The notes under the pieces were generated by a model, which had not been told where the DNA came from, did not search any database, and saw only the letters and a list, made by a program, of their open reading frames with translations. The position numbers were made by a program, and so were the translations under genes. DNA of 64,000 nucleotides from Microbacterium sp. TPD7012 (GTDB taxonomy: Bacteria > Actinomycetota > Actinomycetes > Actinomycetales > Microbacteriaceae), in the NCBI RefSeq assembly GCF_003075395.1, contig NZ_QDFV01000010.1, positions 1 through 64,000 on the forward strand. Direction: 5' to 3'. Below, piece after piece: positions 1 to 7,819 of the stretch. Position 1 is the stretch's first letter. Each line of letters opens with the position of its first letter.

Positions 1-105
1 GTCTGGTATCAGGCGAACAACATCTACTACACAGCGAGCGGCATCCAGCTGCAGCCGGTCGTCGGGATGATGTTCCCGACGCTGCGCTACATCACTCGGG
101 GCTGA
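1..105 (+). CDS. C-terminal end of a peptide ABC transporter substrate-binding protein (partial)
   Basis: Frame 1 is open from the window edge to the TGA at 103-105 and encodes the last 34 residues of a protein (start VWYQANNIYY, end YITRG). The residues alone are not diagnostic. The next genes encode the permeases and ATPases of a Dpp/Opp-type importer, and in such operons the extracytoplasmic binding protein usually comes first, so this is most likely that lipoprotein. The gene is cut by the window start, so signal peptide and domains cannot be seen. The assignment is inference from context. Confidence 0.6.
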   Translation, partial: VWYQANNIYYTASGIQLQPVVGMMFPTLRYITRG

Positions 106-173
106 TGCTCCGGCCGGGGCGGCGCTCGCGTCCGCCCCGGCCCACCCCTTCCCCTCCGACCCGAGAGGTTCCC

Positions 174-1115
174 ATGCTTCTGTTCACGGCGAAGCGCGTG
201 CTGTCCGGTCTGGTTCTGCTGGTCGCGGTCTCGATCGGCACCTTCTTCCTCGCCCACCTCGCGATCAGCGACCCGACGGCATCGCTCCTCGGCACCACGG
301 CGAGCCCCGCGCAGCAGGCCGCCCTCGCCGAGAAGATCGGGCTCGACCGTCCCCTGCTCGTGCAGTTCTGGGACTGGCTCTCGCACGCGGCACTGCTCGA
401 CTTCGGCGTCTCCTGGCGCAACTTCCAGCCGATCTCCGAGCAGCTCGCCGTCAAGGTCCCGGTGACCCTGTCGGTGGTGACGCTCGCGACTCTCATCACC
501 GCGGTGATCGGCGTCGTGTTCGGGATGATCACCGGTCTCCGACCCGGCACGTGGTTCGACCGGTGCATCAAGGGGATCTCTGTCGTGCTCTTCGCCCTCC
601 CCGGCTTCTGGGTGAGCCTCGTGCTGGTGATGTGGCTCGCCGTCCAGCTCAAGTGGTTCCCCGCGGTCGGCTACGTGCCGCCGACGCAGTCCGTCGACGG
701 GTGGCTGCGGTCGATCACGCTCCCCGCCGTCTCACTCGCCCTCGGCGGCATCGTCGCCGTCGCCGAGCAGCTGCGCAATGCGGTGATCGCGCAGAGCCGG
801 CAGGACTGGGTCCGCACCCTCCGCAGTCGTGGCCTGTCGCCCGCCAGGGTCAACCTGCACATCCTGCGCAACGCTTCGCCGGCCGCCCTCACGGTGATCG
901 CCCTGATGTTCGTCGGGCTGCTCTCCGGAGCGGTCGTGGTCGAGCAGATCTTCAGCCTCCCGGGTCTCGGGCAGCTCACCAACCAGTCCTCGCAGAACGG
1001 CGACATCCCGATGCTGCTCGGCATCACCGTCATCTCGATCGTCTTCGTCGTCCTCATCAACCTCCTGCTCGACCTCGTGCTCGGCTGGATCAACCCGAAG
1101 GTGCGCGTCGCATGA
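174..1115 (+). CDS. Dipeptide/oligopeptide ABC transporter permease (DppB-like)
   Basis: A 313-residue integral membrane subunit of a peptide-type importer. The N-terminal helix (about residues 8-30) is followed by an extracytoplasmic loop and a BPD_transp_1 core (about 95-305). The cytoplasmic EAA-like coupling loop, containing VRTLRSRGLSP, lies near residues 212-228 and would contact the ATPases. The ATG at 174 is chosen over an in-frame ATG at 105 because GAGAGG lies just upstream and the protein then begins at the hydrophobic helix; the extra 23 residues of the longer form are Pro/Arg-rich translation of an intergenic stretch. Its stop overlaps the next start (ATGA), indicating coupled translation. 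The transported peptide or nickel/sugar-type substrate cannot be read from the sequence. Confidence 0.9.
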   Translation: MLLFTAKRVLSGLVLLVAVSIGTFFLAHLAISDPTASLLGTTASPAQQAALAEKIGLDRPLLVQFWDWLSHAALLDFGVSWRNFQPISEQLAVKVPVTLSVVTLATLITAVIGVVFGMITGLRPGTWFDRCIKGISVVLFALPGFWVSLVLVMWLAVQLKWFPAVGYVPPTQSVDGWLRSITLPAVSLALGGIVAVAEQLRNAVIAQSRQDWVRTLRSRGLSPARVNLHILRNASPAALTVIALMFVGLLSGAVVVEQIFSLPGLGQLTNQSSQNGDIPMLLGITVISIVFVVLINLLLDLVLGWINPKVRVA

Positions 1116-2929
1116 CCACGACAGACATCCGCGTCGCCTTCGACAGGGCGGCCCAGAAGCGCCGGTCCGGCCTGTTCCGCCGTTTCCTCCGGCACCCCGG
1201 AGGCTTCATCCCGTTGGCGATCTTCGCGGCGGTCGTGCTGGTCGGCGTCCTCGCCCCGCTTCTCGCGCCGATGGATCCGAACCTCGTCGATCTCGCCGCG
1301 GCGAAGGCCGCGCCGGGACCGGAGCACCTCCTCGGCGGGGACTCCACCGGCCGCGACATCCTGTCCCGTCTCATCTACGGCACGCGCACCACGCTGTGGG
1401 GGGCTCTCATCACGGTCGTCACGGCGCTCGTGCTCGGCGTGCCGTCCGGTGTGGCGGCCGGCTACTTCGGCGGCGTCTTCGACCGCGTCGCGACGTGGAT
1501 CAGCGATGCGCTGCAGTCGATCCCCGGCATGATCATCCTGCTGGTGGTCGCCGCAGGCAGCCGCAACAACTTCGAGCTGCTCATGGCGACGGTCGGGGTG
1601 TTCATGGTGCCCGGCTACTTCCGGATCTCGCGCTCGCAGACGCTCGCTGTGCGGGGCGAGCCGTACATCGACGCCGCCCGCGTCTCCGGACTGTCGGACG
1701 CGCGCATCATCTTCCGCCACGTGATCAGAGCGGTGTATCCGCCCGTGATCATCCAGACGGCGCTGACGGCCGGCATCGCGATGGGCATGCAGGCCGGGCT
1801 CCAGTTCCTCGGTATCGGCGACTCGAACGTCCCCAGCTGGGGCGCGATGATGCTCGAGGGCTTCCGCCTCATGCTCACCTATCCGCTCATGCTGCTCTGG
1901 CCGTCGGCTGCACTCGGGCTCACGATCGCCGTCCTGGCGATCATGGGGTCGACCCTCGCCGAGCTGGTGCAGGTGCGCACCCCACGGGCGTCGCGTCGGA
2001 AGGCGGATGCCGTCGTCGCTGGGCCATCGACCTCGGCCACGGGCAGCGCCCAGCACGAAGCCGCGCACGCCGCGCTCCGCATCGACAACCTCCGTGTCGC
2101 GCACGTCACGCCGAACGGCGAGACCGAGGTCGTGCACGGTGTCACCCTCGACATCGCGCCCGGCGAGGTCGTCGGGATCGTGGGGGAGTCGGGGTCGGGC
2201 AAGTCGCAGACCGTGTTCTCGGTGCTCGACCTGCTGCCATCGACAGGGCGAGCGACGGCCGATGCGATCTGGGTGGGCGGCAAGGACATCAGCCGCGCGA
2301 GTGGGAAGCAGCGCCACGCGCTGCTCGGGCGGGAGATCGGCTACGTGCCGCAGGAGCCGATGAGCAACCTCGACCCGTCCTACACGATCGGCCACCAGCT
2401 CATCGAGCCGCTCCGGCGGACCCACGGGCTGAGCCGGGTCGAGGCGAAGGAGCGCGCTCGAGCCATGCTCGTCCGCGTCGGCATCACAGATCCGATCCGC
2501 GTCCTGCGCAGCTACCCGCACCAGATCTCCGGCGGCATGGCACAGCGCGTCCTGATCGCCGGCGCGATCGCGGGCAAGCCCTCGCTGCTCGTGGCCGACG
2601 AGCCGACGACCGCGCTCGACGTCACCGTGCAGGCGGAAGTGCTCGAGCTCCTGCGTGAGCTGCAGGCGGAATACGGGATGGCGCTGCTCATCGTGACCCA
2701 CAATTTCGGCGTCGTGGCCGACATCTGCGATCGCGTCATCGTGATGCGCGGCGGCGAGATCGTCGAAGCGGGCCCGGTCGACGAACTCTTCGCGACGCCG
2801 GCCGCCGACTACACGCGCGCCCTCATCTCGGCGTCACTCGACGATGTCGCCGGGCGCGCCGAACTCGACCGCGCCGATCTCGACCGTGCCGAGCGCCCGG
2901 TCGTGCAGACCACGGAGGTGACGGCATGA
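1112..2929 (+). CDS. Fused peptide ABC transporter permease and ATP-binding protein (DppC-DppD fusion)
   Basis: A 605-residue two-domain protein. Residues about 1-285 form a DppC-type permease with an EAA loop near residue 185 (DAARVSGLSD). A polar Ala/Ser-rich linker (about 290-315) leads to a DppD-type ATPase with Walker A GESGSGKS near residue 359, ABC signature SGGMAQRV and Walker B LLVADEPTTALD near 492-503. The ATG overlaps the preceding stop, and its own stop overlaps the next gene. In most bacteria these are two genes; the fused architecture is known in actinobacterial peptide transporters. It would join membrane channel and one motor subunit of the importer in a single chain, with the next gene giving the second ATPase. 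Confidence 0.9.
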   Translation: MTTTDIRVAFDRAAQKRRSGLFRRFLRHPGGFIPLAIFAAVVLVGVLAPLLAPMDPNLVDLAAAKAAPGPEHLLGGDSTGRDILSRLIYGTRTTLWGALITVVTALVLGVPSGVAAGYFGGVFDRVATWISDALQSIPGMIILLVVAAGSRNNFELLMATVGVFMVPGYFRISRSQTLAVRGEPYIDAARVSGLSDARIIFRHVIRAVYPPVIIQTALTAGIAMGMQAGLQFLGIGDSNVPSWGAMMLEGFRLMLTYPLMLLWPSAALGLTIAVLAIMGSTLAELVQVRTPRASRRKADAVVAGPSTSATGSAQHEAAHAALRIDNLRVAHVTPNGETEVVHGVTLDIAPGEVVGIVGESGSGKSQTVFSVLDLLPSTGRATADAIWVGGKDISRASGKQRHALLGREIGYVPQEPMSNLDPSYTIGHQLIEPLRRTHGLSRVEAKERARAMLVRVGITDPIRVLRSYPHQISGGMAQRVLIAGAIAGKPSLLVADEPTTALDVTVQAEVLELLRELQAEYGMALLIVTHNFGVVADICDRVIVMRGGEIVEAGPVDELFATPAADYTRALISASLDDVAGRAELDRADLDRAERPVVQTTEVTA

Positions 2930-3759
2930 CCGCCCTGCTCGAAGTGGAAGACCTCGTGGTCGACTACGGCCACGGACGCCGTGCATTCCGCGCACTGCAC
3001 GGGATCTCCCTCGACATCGCGCCGGGCGAGTGCCTCGGGCTGGTCGGGGAATCGGGCTCCGGCAAATCGACTCTCGGCAAGGCGATCCTCGGACTCGCGC
3101 CGGTCACCGGCGGCTCCATCCGCTTCGACGGTCACGAGATCAGCCGCCTCGGCGGTCGGGGCAGACGTGCGCTCGCCGACGATGTGCAGGTCGTGTTCCA
3201 GGACCCGTACGGCTCACTGAACCCCGCGATGACGATCGGCGACATCCTGGCCGAACCCCTGCTCACCACGGGCATCGGCGCGAAGGCCGCCGAGAGCCGG
3301 GTGCGCGACATGCTCGATCGCGTGCGGCTGCCCGAGTCATCCATGGATCGGTATCCGAGCGAGTTCTCGGGCGGACAGCGTCAGCGCGTCGCGATCGCGA
3401 GGGCGCTCGTGCGCGGACCTCGCCTCATCGTGTGCGACGAGCCGGTCAGCGCGCTCGACCTCACGACGCAGGCGACCATCCTCGACCTGTTCATCGAGCT
3501 GCAGCGAGACACCGGCGTCGCGTACCTCTTCGTGTCGCATGACCTCGGCGTGGTGCGCCGGGTCTGCCACCGGGTCGCGGTCATGTACCGCGGCGAGATC
3601 GTGGAGATCGGCGACGGGGAACAGGTCACGCGGTCGCCACAGCATCCGTACTCCGAGCGGCTGCGCCTCGCCTCTCCGGTCGCAGACCCCGTCGCCCAGC
3701 GCGGACGACGTGCCGAATGGCTCGCTCTCCGGGAGGTGCGCGATGCGGCGGTACGGTAG
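2926..3759 (+). CDS. Peptide ABC transporter ATP-binding protein (DppF-like)
   Basis: A 277-residue ATPase, the second motor subunit of the importer. Walker A GESGSGKST is near residue 41, the signature SGGQRQRVAIARAL near 148, Walker B LIVCDEPVSALD near 167, and the switch His is in FVSHDLG. The length is shorter than typical DppF (about 320), and the C-terminal oligopeptide-transporter extension is short. The start overlaps the stop of the fused permease-ATPase (ATGA), so all three transporter genes form one translationally coupled operon. A 47-bp gap separates it from the TetR gene. Confidence 0.9.
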   Translation: MTALLEVEDLVVDYGHGRRAFRALHGISLDIAPGECLGLVGESGSGKSTLGKAILGLAPVTGGSIRFDGHEISRLGGRGRRALADDVQVVFQDPYGSLNPAMTIGDILAEPLLTTGIGAKAAESRVRDMLDRVRLPESSMDRYPSEFSGGQRQRVAIARALVRGPRLIVCDEPVSALDLTTQATILDLFIELQRDTGVAYLFVSHDLGVVRRVCHRVAVMYRGEIVEIGDGEQVTRSPQHPYSERLRLASPVADPVAQRGRRAEWLALREVRDAAVR

Positions 3760-3806
3760 CTCCAGGCCGGATCATCGCGTCGTCCACGACCGGCCGGAAG
3801 GACTCC

Positions 3807-4394
3807 ATGCCGAAGATCATCGATCACGACCAGCGTCGACGGGACATCGTCGAGGTGGCGAAGAGCATCATCCTCAAGGGTGGCTTCGAAGCGGCGACGA
3901 TGCGCAGCATCGCCGCCGAGGCGGGCTTCGCCAACGGAGCGCTGAAGCACTACTTCCCCGGCAAGGAGAGCATCGTCGCCGCGACCTTCGAGACGATCCT
4001 GCAGCAGATGTCGGAGGGCGTTCAGGCCGCAGGCGCGGAGCCGACGACGGCGGATGCCGCGCTGCGCGGGTTCCTGGAGGCCACGATCCCGCGCGATCAG
4101 GCACAGATCGCCGCGGGCCGGGTGCTGCTCGCCCTGTGGGAGTACGCGATGGCGAACGAGTCGCTCGCGGACCTGTACCGGAGCCACCTCGCTGCCTGGC
4201 GGGCGTCGCTCATCGAGCGGATGGAAGCCGCGCGCGACGAGGGCACGATCCGCGACCAGGACTTCGGCGCCAGGGCGAACGAGTACATCTCGGTCGCGGT
4301 CGGAGCGACCGTCATCAACCTCATGTACCCGGACGGCGAGCGCATCGCCGACTACGAGACCTACATCGACCAGTTCCTGGCGCGACTCCGCTGA
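3807..4394 (+). CDS. TetR family transcriptional regulator
   Basis: A 195-residue one-component repressor-like protein. The N-terminal HTH spans about residues 20-60 and includes MRSIAAEAGFANGALKHYFP, typical of TetR/BetI-like regulators, followed by an all-helical ligand domain. The ATG at 3807 has GGAAGGA upstream; an upstream in-frame ATG at 3717 would add an Arg/Gly-rich tail lying inside the previous gene and is rejected. It lies between the peptide transporter and the hydrolase/methyltransferase genes on the same strand, so it may control this cluster. No operator was identified. Confidence 0.85.
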   Translation: MPKIIDHDQRRRDIVEVAKSIILKGGFEAATMRSIAAEAGFANGALKHYFPGKESIVAATFETILQQMSEGVQAAGAEPTTADAALRGFLEATIPRDQAQIAAGRVLLALWEYAMANESLADLYRSHLAAWRASLIERMEAARDEGTIRDQDFGARANEYISVAVGATVINLMYPDGERIADYETYIDQFLARLR

Positions 4395-4428
4395 CGGCGA
4401 CGCGCCCGATCCGAGAGGACGGCGCGCC

Positions 4429-5127
4429 GTGACGATCTCCCTGCACACCGATTACCACCGCGGCTCCGGCCGGCCTGTCGTCTTCCTGCACGGCCTCGCG
4501 TCGCGCGGGAAGCAGGATTGGCCGGATGCCGAGTGGGCGGCGGTCTTCACCGATCGTCCTCGGGTCCTCGTCGACCTCCCCGCACACGGCCGGAGCCCTG
4601 CGACGGGGACCGCGGCCACATCGGCGGTGATCGACGCGCTGGCGCTCGCGGTCGGCGATGAGGAGATCGACCTCGTCGGCTACTCGCTCGGGGCACGTCT
4701 CGCCTGGGATCTGGCGCAGCGTCCGTCCGCGCGGGTGCGCCGCCTCGTGCTCGGCGGGCTCAGTGCTGCGGAGCCGTTCGGTCATCTCGACCTCGCGGCT
4801 GCGAGGGCGGCGATCGGCGGCGGACCCGCCCCGCAGGACCCGCTCACGGCGATGATCGTGCACATGGTCTCCTTGCCCGGCGCCCGGTCGGCGCAGCTGC
4901 TCGATCTGATCGAGGGCCTGGCCGCAGAGCCGTTCGTGCCTGAGGCTCGAGGCCCGGAGATGCCGGTGCTCCTGGTCGGCGGCGTGCACGACACGATGTC
5001 CGACGGCATCGACGCGCTCGCCGCGCTGCTGCCGGACGCGCGTGCGATGCGGGTCCCCGGCGACCATGTCACGGCTCTGCACACCGCCGAGTTCCGCACC
5101 GCCGTACAGAGCTTCCTGACGGCCTAG
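4429..5127 (+). CDS. Alpha/beta hydrolase family protein
   Basis: A 232-residue alpha/beta hydrolase. The oxyanion motif FLHGLA is near residue 22, the nucleophile elbow GYSLGA places the catalytic Ser at 86, the acid is probably Asp188 (GVHDT) and the His is His213 (GDHVT), so the triad looks complete. The GTG start at 4429 has GAGAGGA 9 nt upstream. There is a small lid and no signal peptide, so it is cytoplasmic. The gene is 34 bp after the TetR gene and 70 bp before a methyltransferase-like gene on the same strand, suggesting a small co-regulated set. The substrate is unknown. Confidence 0.82.
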   Translation: MTISLHTDYHRGSGRPVVFLHGLASRGKQDWPDAEWAAVFTDRPRVLVDLPAHGRSPATGTAATSAVIDALALAVGDEEIDLVGYSLGARLAWDLAQRPSARVRRLVLGGLSAAEPFGHLDLAAARAAIGGGPAPQDPLTAMIVHMVSLPGARSAQLLDLIEGLAAEPFVPEARGPEMPVLLVGGVHDTMSDGIDALAALLPDARAMRVPGDHVTALHTAEFRTAVQSFLTA

Positions 5128-5197
5128 CGCCGATTCTCCATCTCCCAGACGCAGACAGGCGCAGCACTCCTGCGGCTCACTCATGAAAGGCAGAACC

Positions 5198-6187
5198 ATG
5201 ACGACCACCCACGCCCCCGATGCCGCACGCATCCTCGACATCGCGACCGGCTACATGGCCTCGCAGCAGCTCTTCGAAGCCAGCCGCATCGGGCTCTTCG
5301 CCGCGATCGCCGACGGCGCCGACACCATCGAGGCGATCGCCGGGCGCTGCGGGGTGAGCGAGCGCATCGCCCGCATCCTCGCCGACGCGATGGCGGCGAA
5401 GGGACTGCTCGTGCGCACCGATGCGCGGTACGCGGTGGCCGACGACGCTGCGGCGTACCTCACCGGTGCCGAGGCGCAGGTCGATCTCGCCCCCTTCCTC
5501 ACCTTCCTCGGCGAGATCAGCTATCCGCACTGGCTGCAGTTCGGGCACACGGTCGACACCACGGAGCCCGGTGATCTGCAGATGGATGACGCGCGCTGGG
5601 CGACATTCATGGCCGGTGTCATGACGTACAACCGTCTCCACGCGCAGGAGTTCGGCCGACACCTCGACCTGACCGGCGCCACGCGAGCGCTCGACTTCGG
5701 CGGGCTGTCCGCCGAGTTCGCCCTTTCGGTGATGGCGGGGAATCCCGGGCTGCACACCACGTTCGTCTACGCTCCGGGCTTCGAAGACGGCATCGCCGAC
5801 GCGGTCGAGGCCGCAGGTGTCGCGGATCGGACGGCGGTCGAGGTCGGCGACACCGCCACGGCGACGCCGCAGGGCGAATACGACCTGGTCTACGCGAACC
5901 ACGTGATCCACCGCTTCACCGCGGAGGAGAACGCGCAGATCTTCCGCAACCTGCGGGCGGCCGCGGTCGACGGCGCGACTCTGACGGTGCTCGACTTCTT
6001 CCTGGATGACGACGCGGATCAGCGCGGCCTCGATGCCCTGCACGCGGGGGAGTACCTCGTGATCGACGGCACCGTCGTGTATCCCGAGGCGCAGGTGCGC
6101 GGATGGCTGGATGACGCCGGGTGGAAGGTGCATGACAAGGTCGCGCTCCCCGGCAGCCCGCGGGTGCTGCTGGCCACCGCGGTATGA
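5198..6187 (+). CDS. O-methyltransferase-like protein (Methyltransf_2/dimerisation-domain type)
   Basis: A 329-residue protein. A winged-helix dimerisation domain (about residues 8-90, with RCGVSERIARILADAMAAKG) is followed by a Rossmann-like domain, as in acetylserotonin- and polyketide-type O-methyltransferases. The SAM-binding loop reads LDFGGLSAEF near residues 165-175 where the family usually has VDxGGGxG, so the glycine-rich motif is degenerate. A His is present in ANHVIHRF, near the usual catalytic position. The ATG at 5198 is preceded by GAAAGG; an in-frame ATG at 5183 overlaps that site and is less likely. It may be a working methyltransferase with a divergent loop or a non-methylating relative. 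A strong terminator follows directly. Confidence 0.75.
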   Translation: MTTTHAPDAARILDIATGYMASQQLFEASRIGLFAAIADGADTIEAIAGRCGVSERIARILADAMAAKGLLVRTDARYAVADDAAAYLTGAEAQVDLAPFLTFLGEISYPHWLQFGHTVDTTEPGDLQMDDARWATFMAGVMTYNRLHAQEFGRHLDLTGATRALDFGGLSAEFALSVMAGNPGLHTTFVYAPGFEDGIADAVEAAGVADRTAVEVGDTATATPQGEYDLVYANHVIHRFTAEENAQIFRNLRAAAVDGATLTVLDFFLDDDADQRGLDALHAGEYLVIDGTVVYPEAQVRGWLDDAGWKVHDKVALPGSPRVLLATAV

Positions 6188-6190
6188 GCT

Positions 6191-6225
6191 CTGCCCCGGC
6201 GCCCGCTCAGGCGGCGCCGGGGCAG
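6191..6225 (+). terminator. Rho-independent-type hairpin after the methyltransferase-like gene
   Basis: A perfect 13-bp stem (CTGCCCCGGCGCC with GGCGCCGGGGCAG) around a 9-nt loop starts 4 nt after the stop codon. There is no T-run, as is common in high-GC actinobacteria. It likely ends the forward cluster. Confidence 0.75.
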
Positions 6226-6248
6226 GGACTGGTCCGAGGGGGATCAGA

Positions 6249-6280
6249 GGCGGGCGGCATGCGTGAACATGCCGCCCGCC
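6249..6280 (-). terminator. Hairpin terminator downstream of the amidohydrolase gene
   Basis: A perfect 12-bp stem (GGCGGGCGGCAT with ATGCCGCCCGCC) and an 8-nt loop lie 35 bp beyond the stop of the reverse-strand amidohydrolase. On the forward strand GTTTCC follows, so it may work in both directions. Confidence 0.7.
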
Positions 6281-6314
6281 GTTTCCGTCCCGAACGTGCT
6301 CCGTCCGAGCGTGC

Positions 6315-7658
6315 TCACTCCCGAGCGAAGACCGTGCGGCCGTCGACGATCGTGCGCGCGACGTCGAGCGAGGAGAACGCGCGACCCGGCTCGAGCGGGT
6401 CCTCGCCGAGGATCGCGAGGTCCGCGACCTTGCCGATCTCGAGGGTGCCCTTCCAGGTCGGAGCGCCGTCCTGACGCGCCGCGTCCACGGTCATGGTCCG
6501 CAGCAGCGCTCGTCGCGTGCCGGCGTCGTCCGGAGATCCCGCCGCGGCGACCAGGTCGAGCGAGGCGTCGAGGCCTCGCCGCCAATCCGGCGTGGCGATC
6601 GGGGCGTCGCTCGTGATGGTGGTCAGCACGCCGGAGGCGAGCATCTCCGCGAGAGGCCAGGCGGTGGCGAGCCGCTCCGCGCCGAGCTGAGCGCGGGCCC
6701 AGCTGTGCGTGTGCGCGGCGATCAGCGGCTGCACGGCGAACCCCGCCCCCAGCCGCCGCATGCGCTCGATCTGCTCGAGGGTCGCGAGGTCGCCGTGCAC
6801 CACATAGTGCGGTCCGGGAGGTGCCGGGTGCCCGTTGGACCGCTCGAGCACCCGCACGAACTCCATGATCGAACGGTCGCCCGTGGCGTGCACCGCGATC
6901 TGCAGTCCGAGCGACGCTGCGAGTTCCAGCATCCGGTGGAAGGCGGAGAGGGGATCGTGGCCGCCGCGCGTGAGCAGGCCGCCGGTCGTGCCGTCGGCGT
7001 ACGGCTCGTCGACCCACGCGGTCGCGAGAGGAGGGATGCCGTCGGCGAAGATCTTCACGCCGGTGATCGCGAGCCACCGGGGATCGGTCGTCGGGAGCGG
7101 CGTGCGGATGCCGCGCTCGAAGTCCTCGAGCGTGCTCTCGCCGTCGATCGTCCCGAACAGCCGCAGCATCGTCACCCGCGAGGTCTGCGCGCCTTCCCCG
7201 TGCAGGGCGACGTAGGTCGCGAGCATGTCCGAGCCGAAGCACCCGGTTTCGCCGTCGTCCTCACCGGGGCCGATGCCCGGCTCGGTGTAGCTCGTGACGC
7301 CGAGCTCTGCGAGCAGGCGCCAGGCCGCCCGCAGCGCCGATCGCCGTTCGACCTCGGTCGACACCAGGCGTCCGGAGGGCTGTTGGTCGGGCGGGGTGTC
7401 GGAGAAGAACAGGTGCGGCCAGCGTGCTCCGAGCCATGCCGCGTGCAGGTGCGCGTCGTTGATGCCGGGGATCGCGGTCCGTCCGTCGAGCTCGATCGTC
7501 GAACGCGCGCGGAGGCGTTCCGCCTCGGCATCCAGGCCGACGATCAGACCCGCTCGGACCGCGAGGGCGCGGACGGTCGTGTCCGACTCGTCGAAGGTGT
7601 GGATCCGCCCGCCGCGGATGATCAGATCGGCGTCGTCGCCGGAGATTGCCTCACTCAT
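6315..7658 (-). CDS. Amidohydrolase family protein (YtcJ/amidohydrolase_3 type)
   Basis: A 447-residue metal-dependent hydrolase of the TIM-barrel amidohydrolase superfamily. The N-terminal beta domain is followed by the metal motif DAHLHA near residue 67, HATGDRS in the mid-barrel, and the conserved Asp in TSDAPI near the C-terminal third. The C-terminal beta-sandwich contains GKVADLAIL and a DGRTVF ending, as in this family. The ATG at 7658 is preferred over an upstream in-frame start at 7772 because the extra segment overlaps the divergent promoter region. GGTGGA lies upstream as a possible ribosome site. The gene is monocistronic with its own terminator; the substrate is unknown (amide or imide hydrolysis). 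Confidence 0.85.
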   Translation of the reverse strand: MSEAISGDDADLIIRGGRIHTFDESDTTVRALAVRAGLIVGLDAEAERLRARSTIELDGRTAIPGINDAHLHAAWLGARWPHLFFSDTPPDQQPSGRLVSTEVERRSALRAAWRLLAELGVTSYTEPGIGPGEDDGETGCFGSDMLATYVALHGEGAQTSRVTMLRLFGTIDGESTLEDFERGIRTPLPTTDPRWLAITGVKIFADGIPPLATAWVDEPYADGTTGGLLTRGGHDPLSAFHRMLELAASLGLQIAVHATGDRSIMEFVRVLERSNGHPAPPGPHYVVHGDLATLEQIERMRRLGAGFAVQPLIAAHTHSWARAQLGAERLATAWPLAEMLASGVLTTITSDAPIATPDWRRGLDASLDLVAAAGSPDDAGTRRALLRTMTVDAARQDGAPTWKGTLEIGKVADLAILGEDPLEPGRAFSSLDVARTIVDGRTVFARE

Positions 7659-7819
7659 TATTCCACCACTGTAGACGAATAATGGGATCGCATGCTCCGG
7701 CAACACTCCTGGATTCGAAACCGCCGCCGACCACGCGTACGCTGGTGGCATCCCCCGAATCTCACCCGGCAACCTCGCGCGCCGGCGATCTCGGCGCGCT
7801 CACACATGCAAGGACGCAG

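Noticed and set aside
105-173. Start of the first permease at ATG 105
   Set aside because: The added 23 residues are Pro/Arg-rich and precede the real ribosome site; ATG 174 begins just before the first membrane helix.
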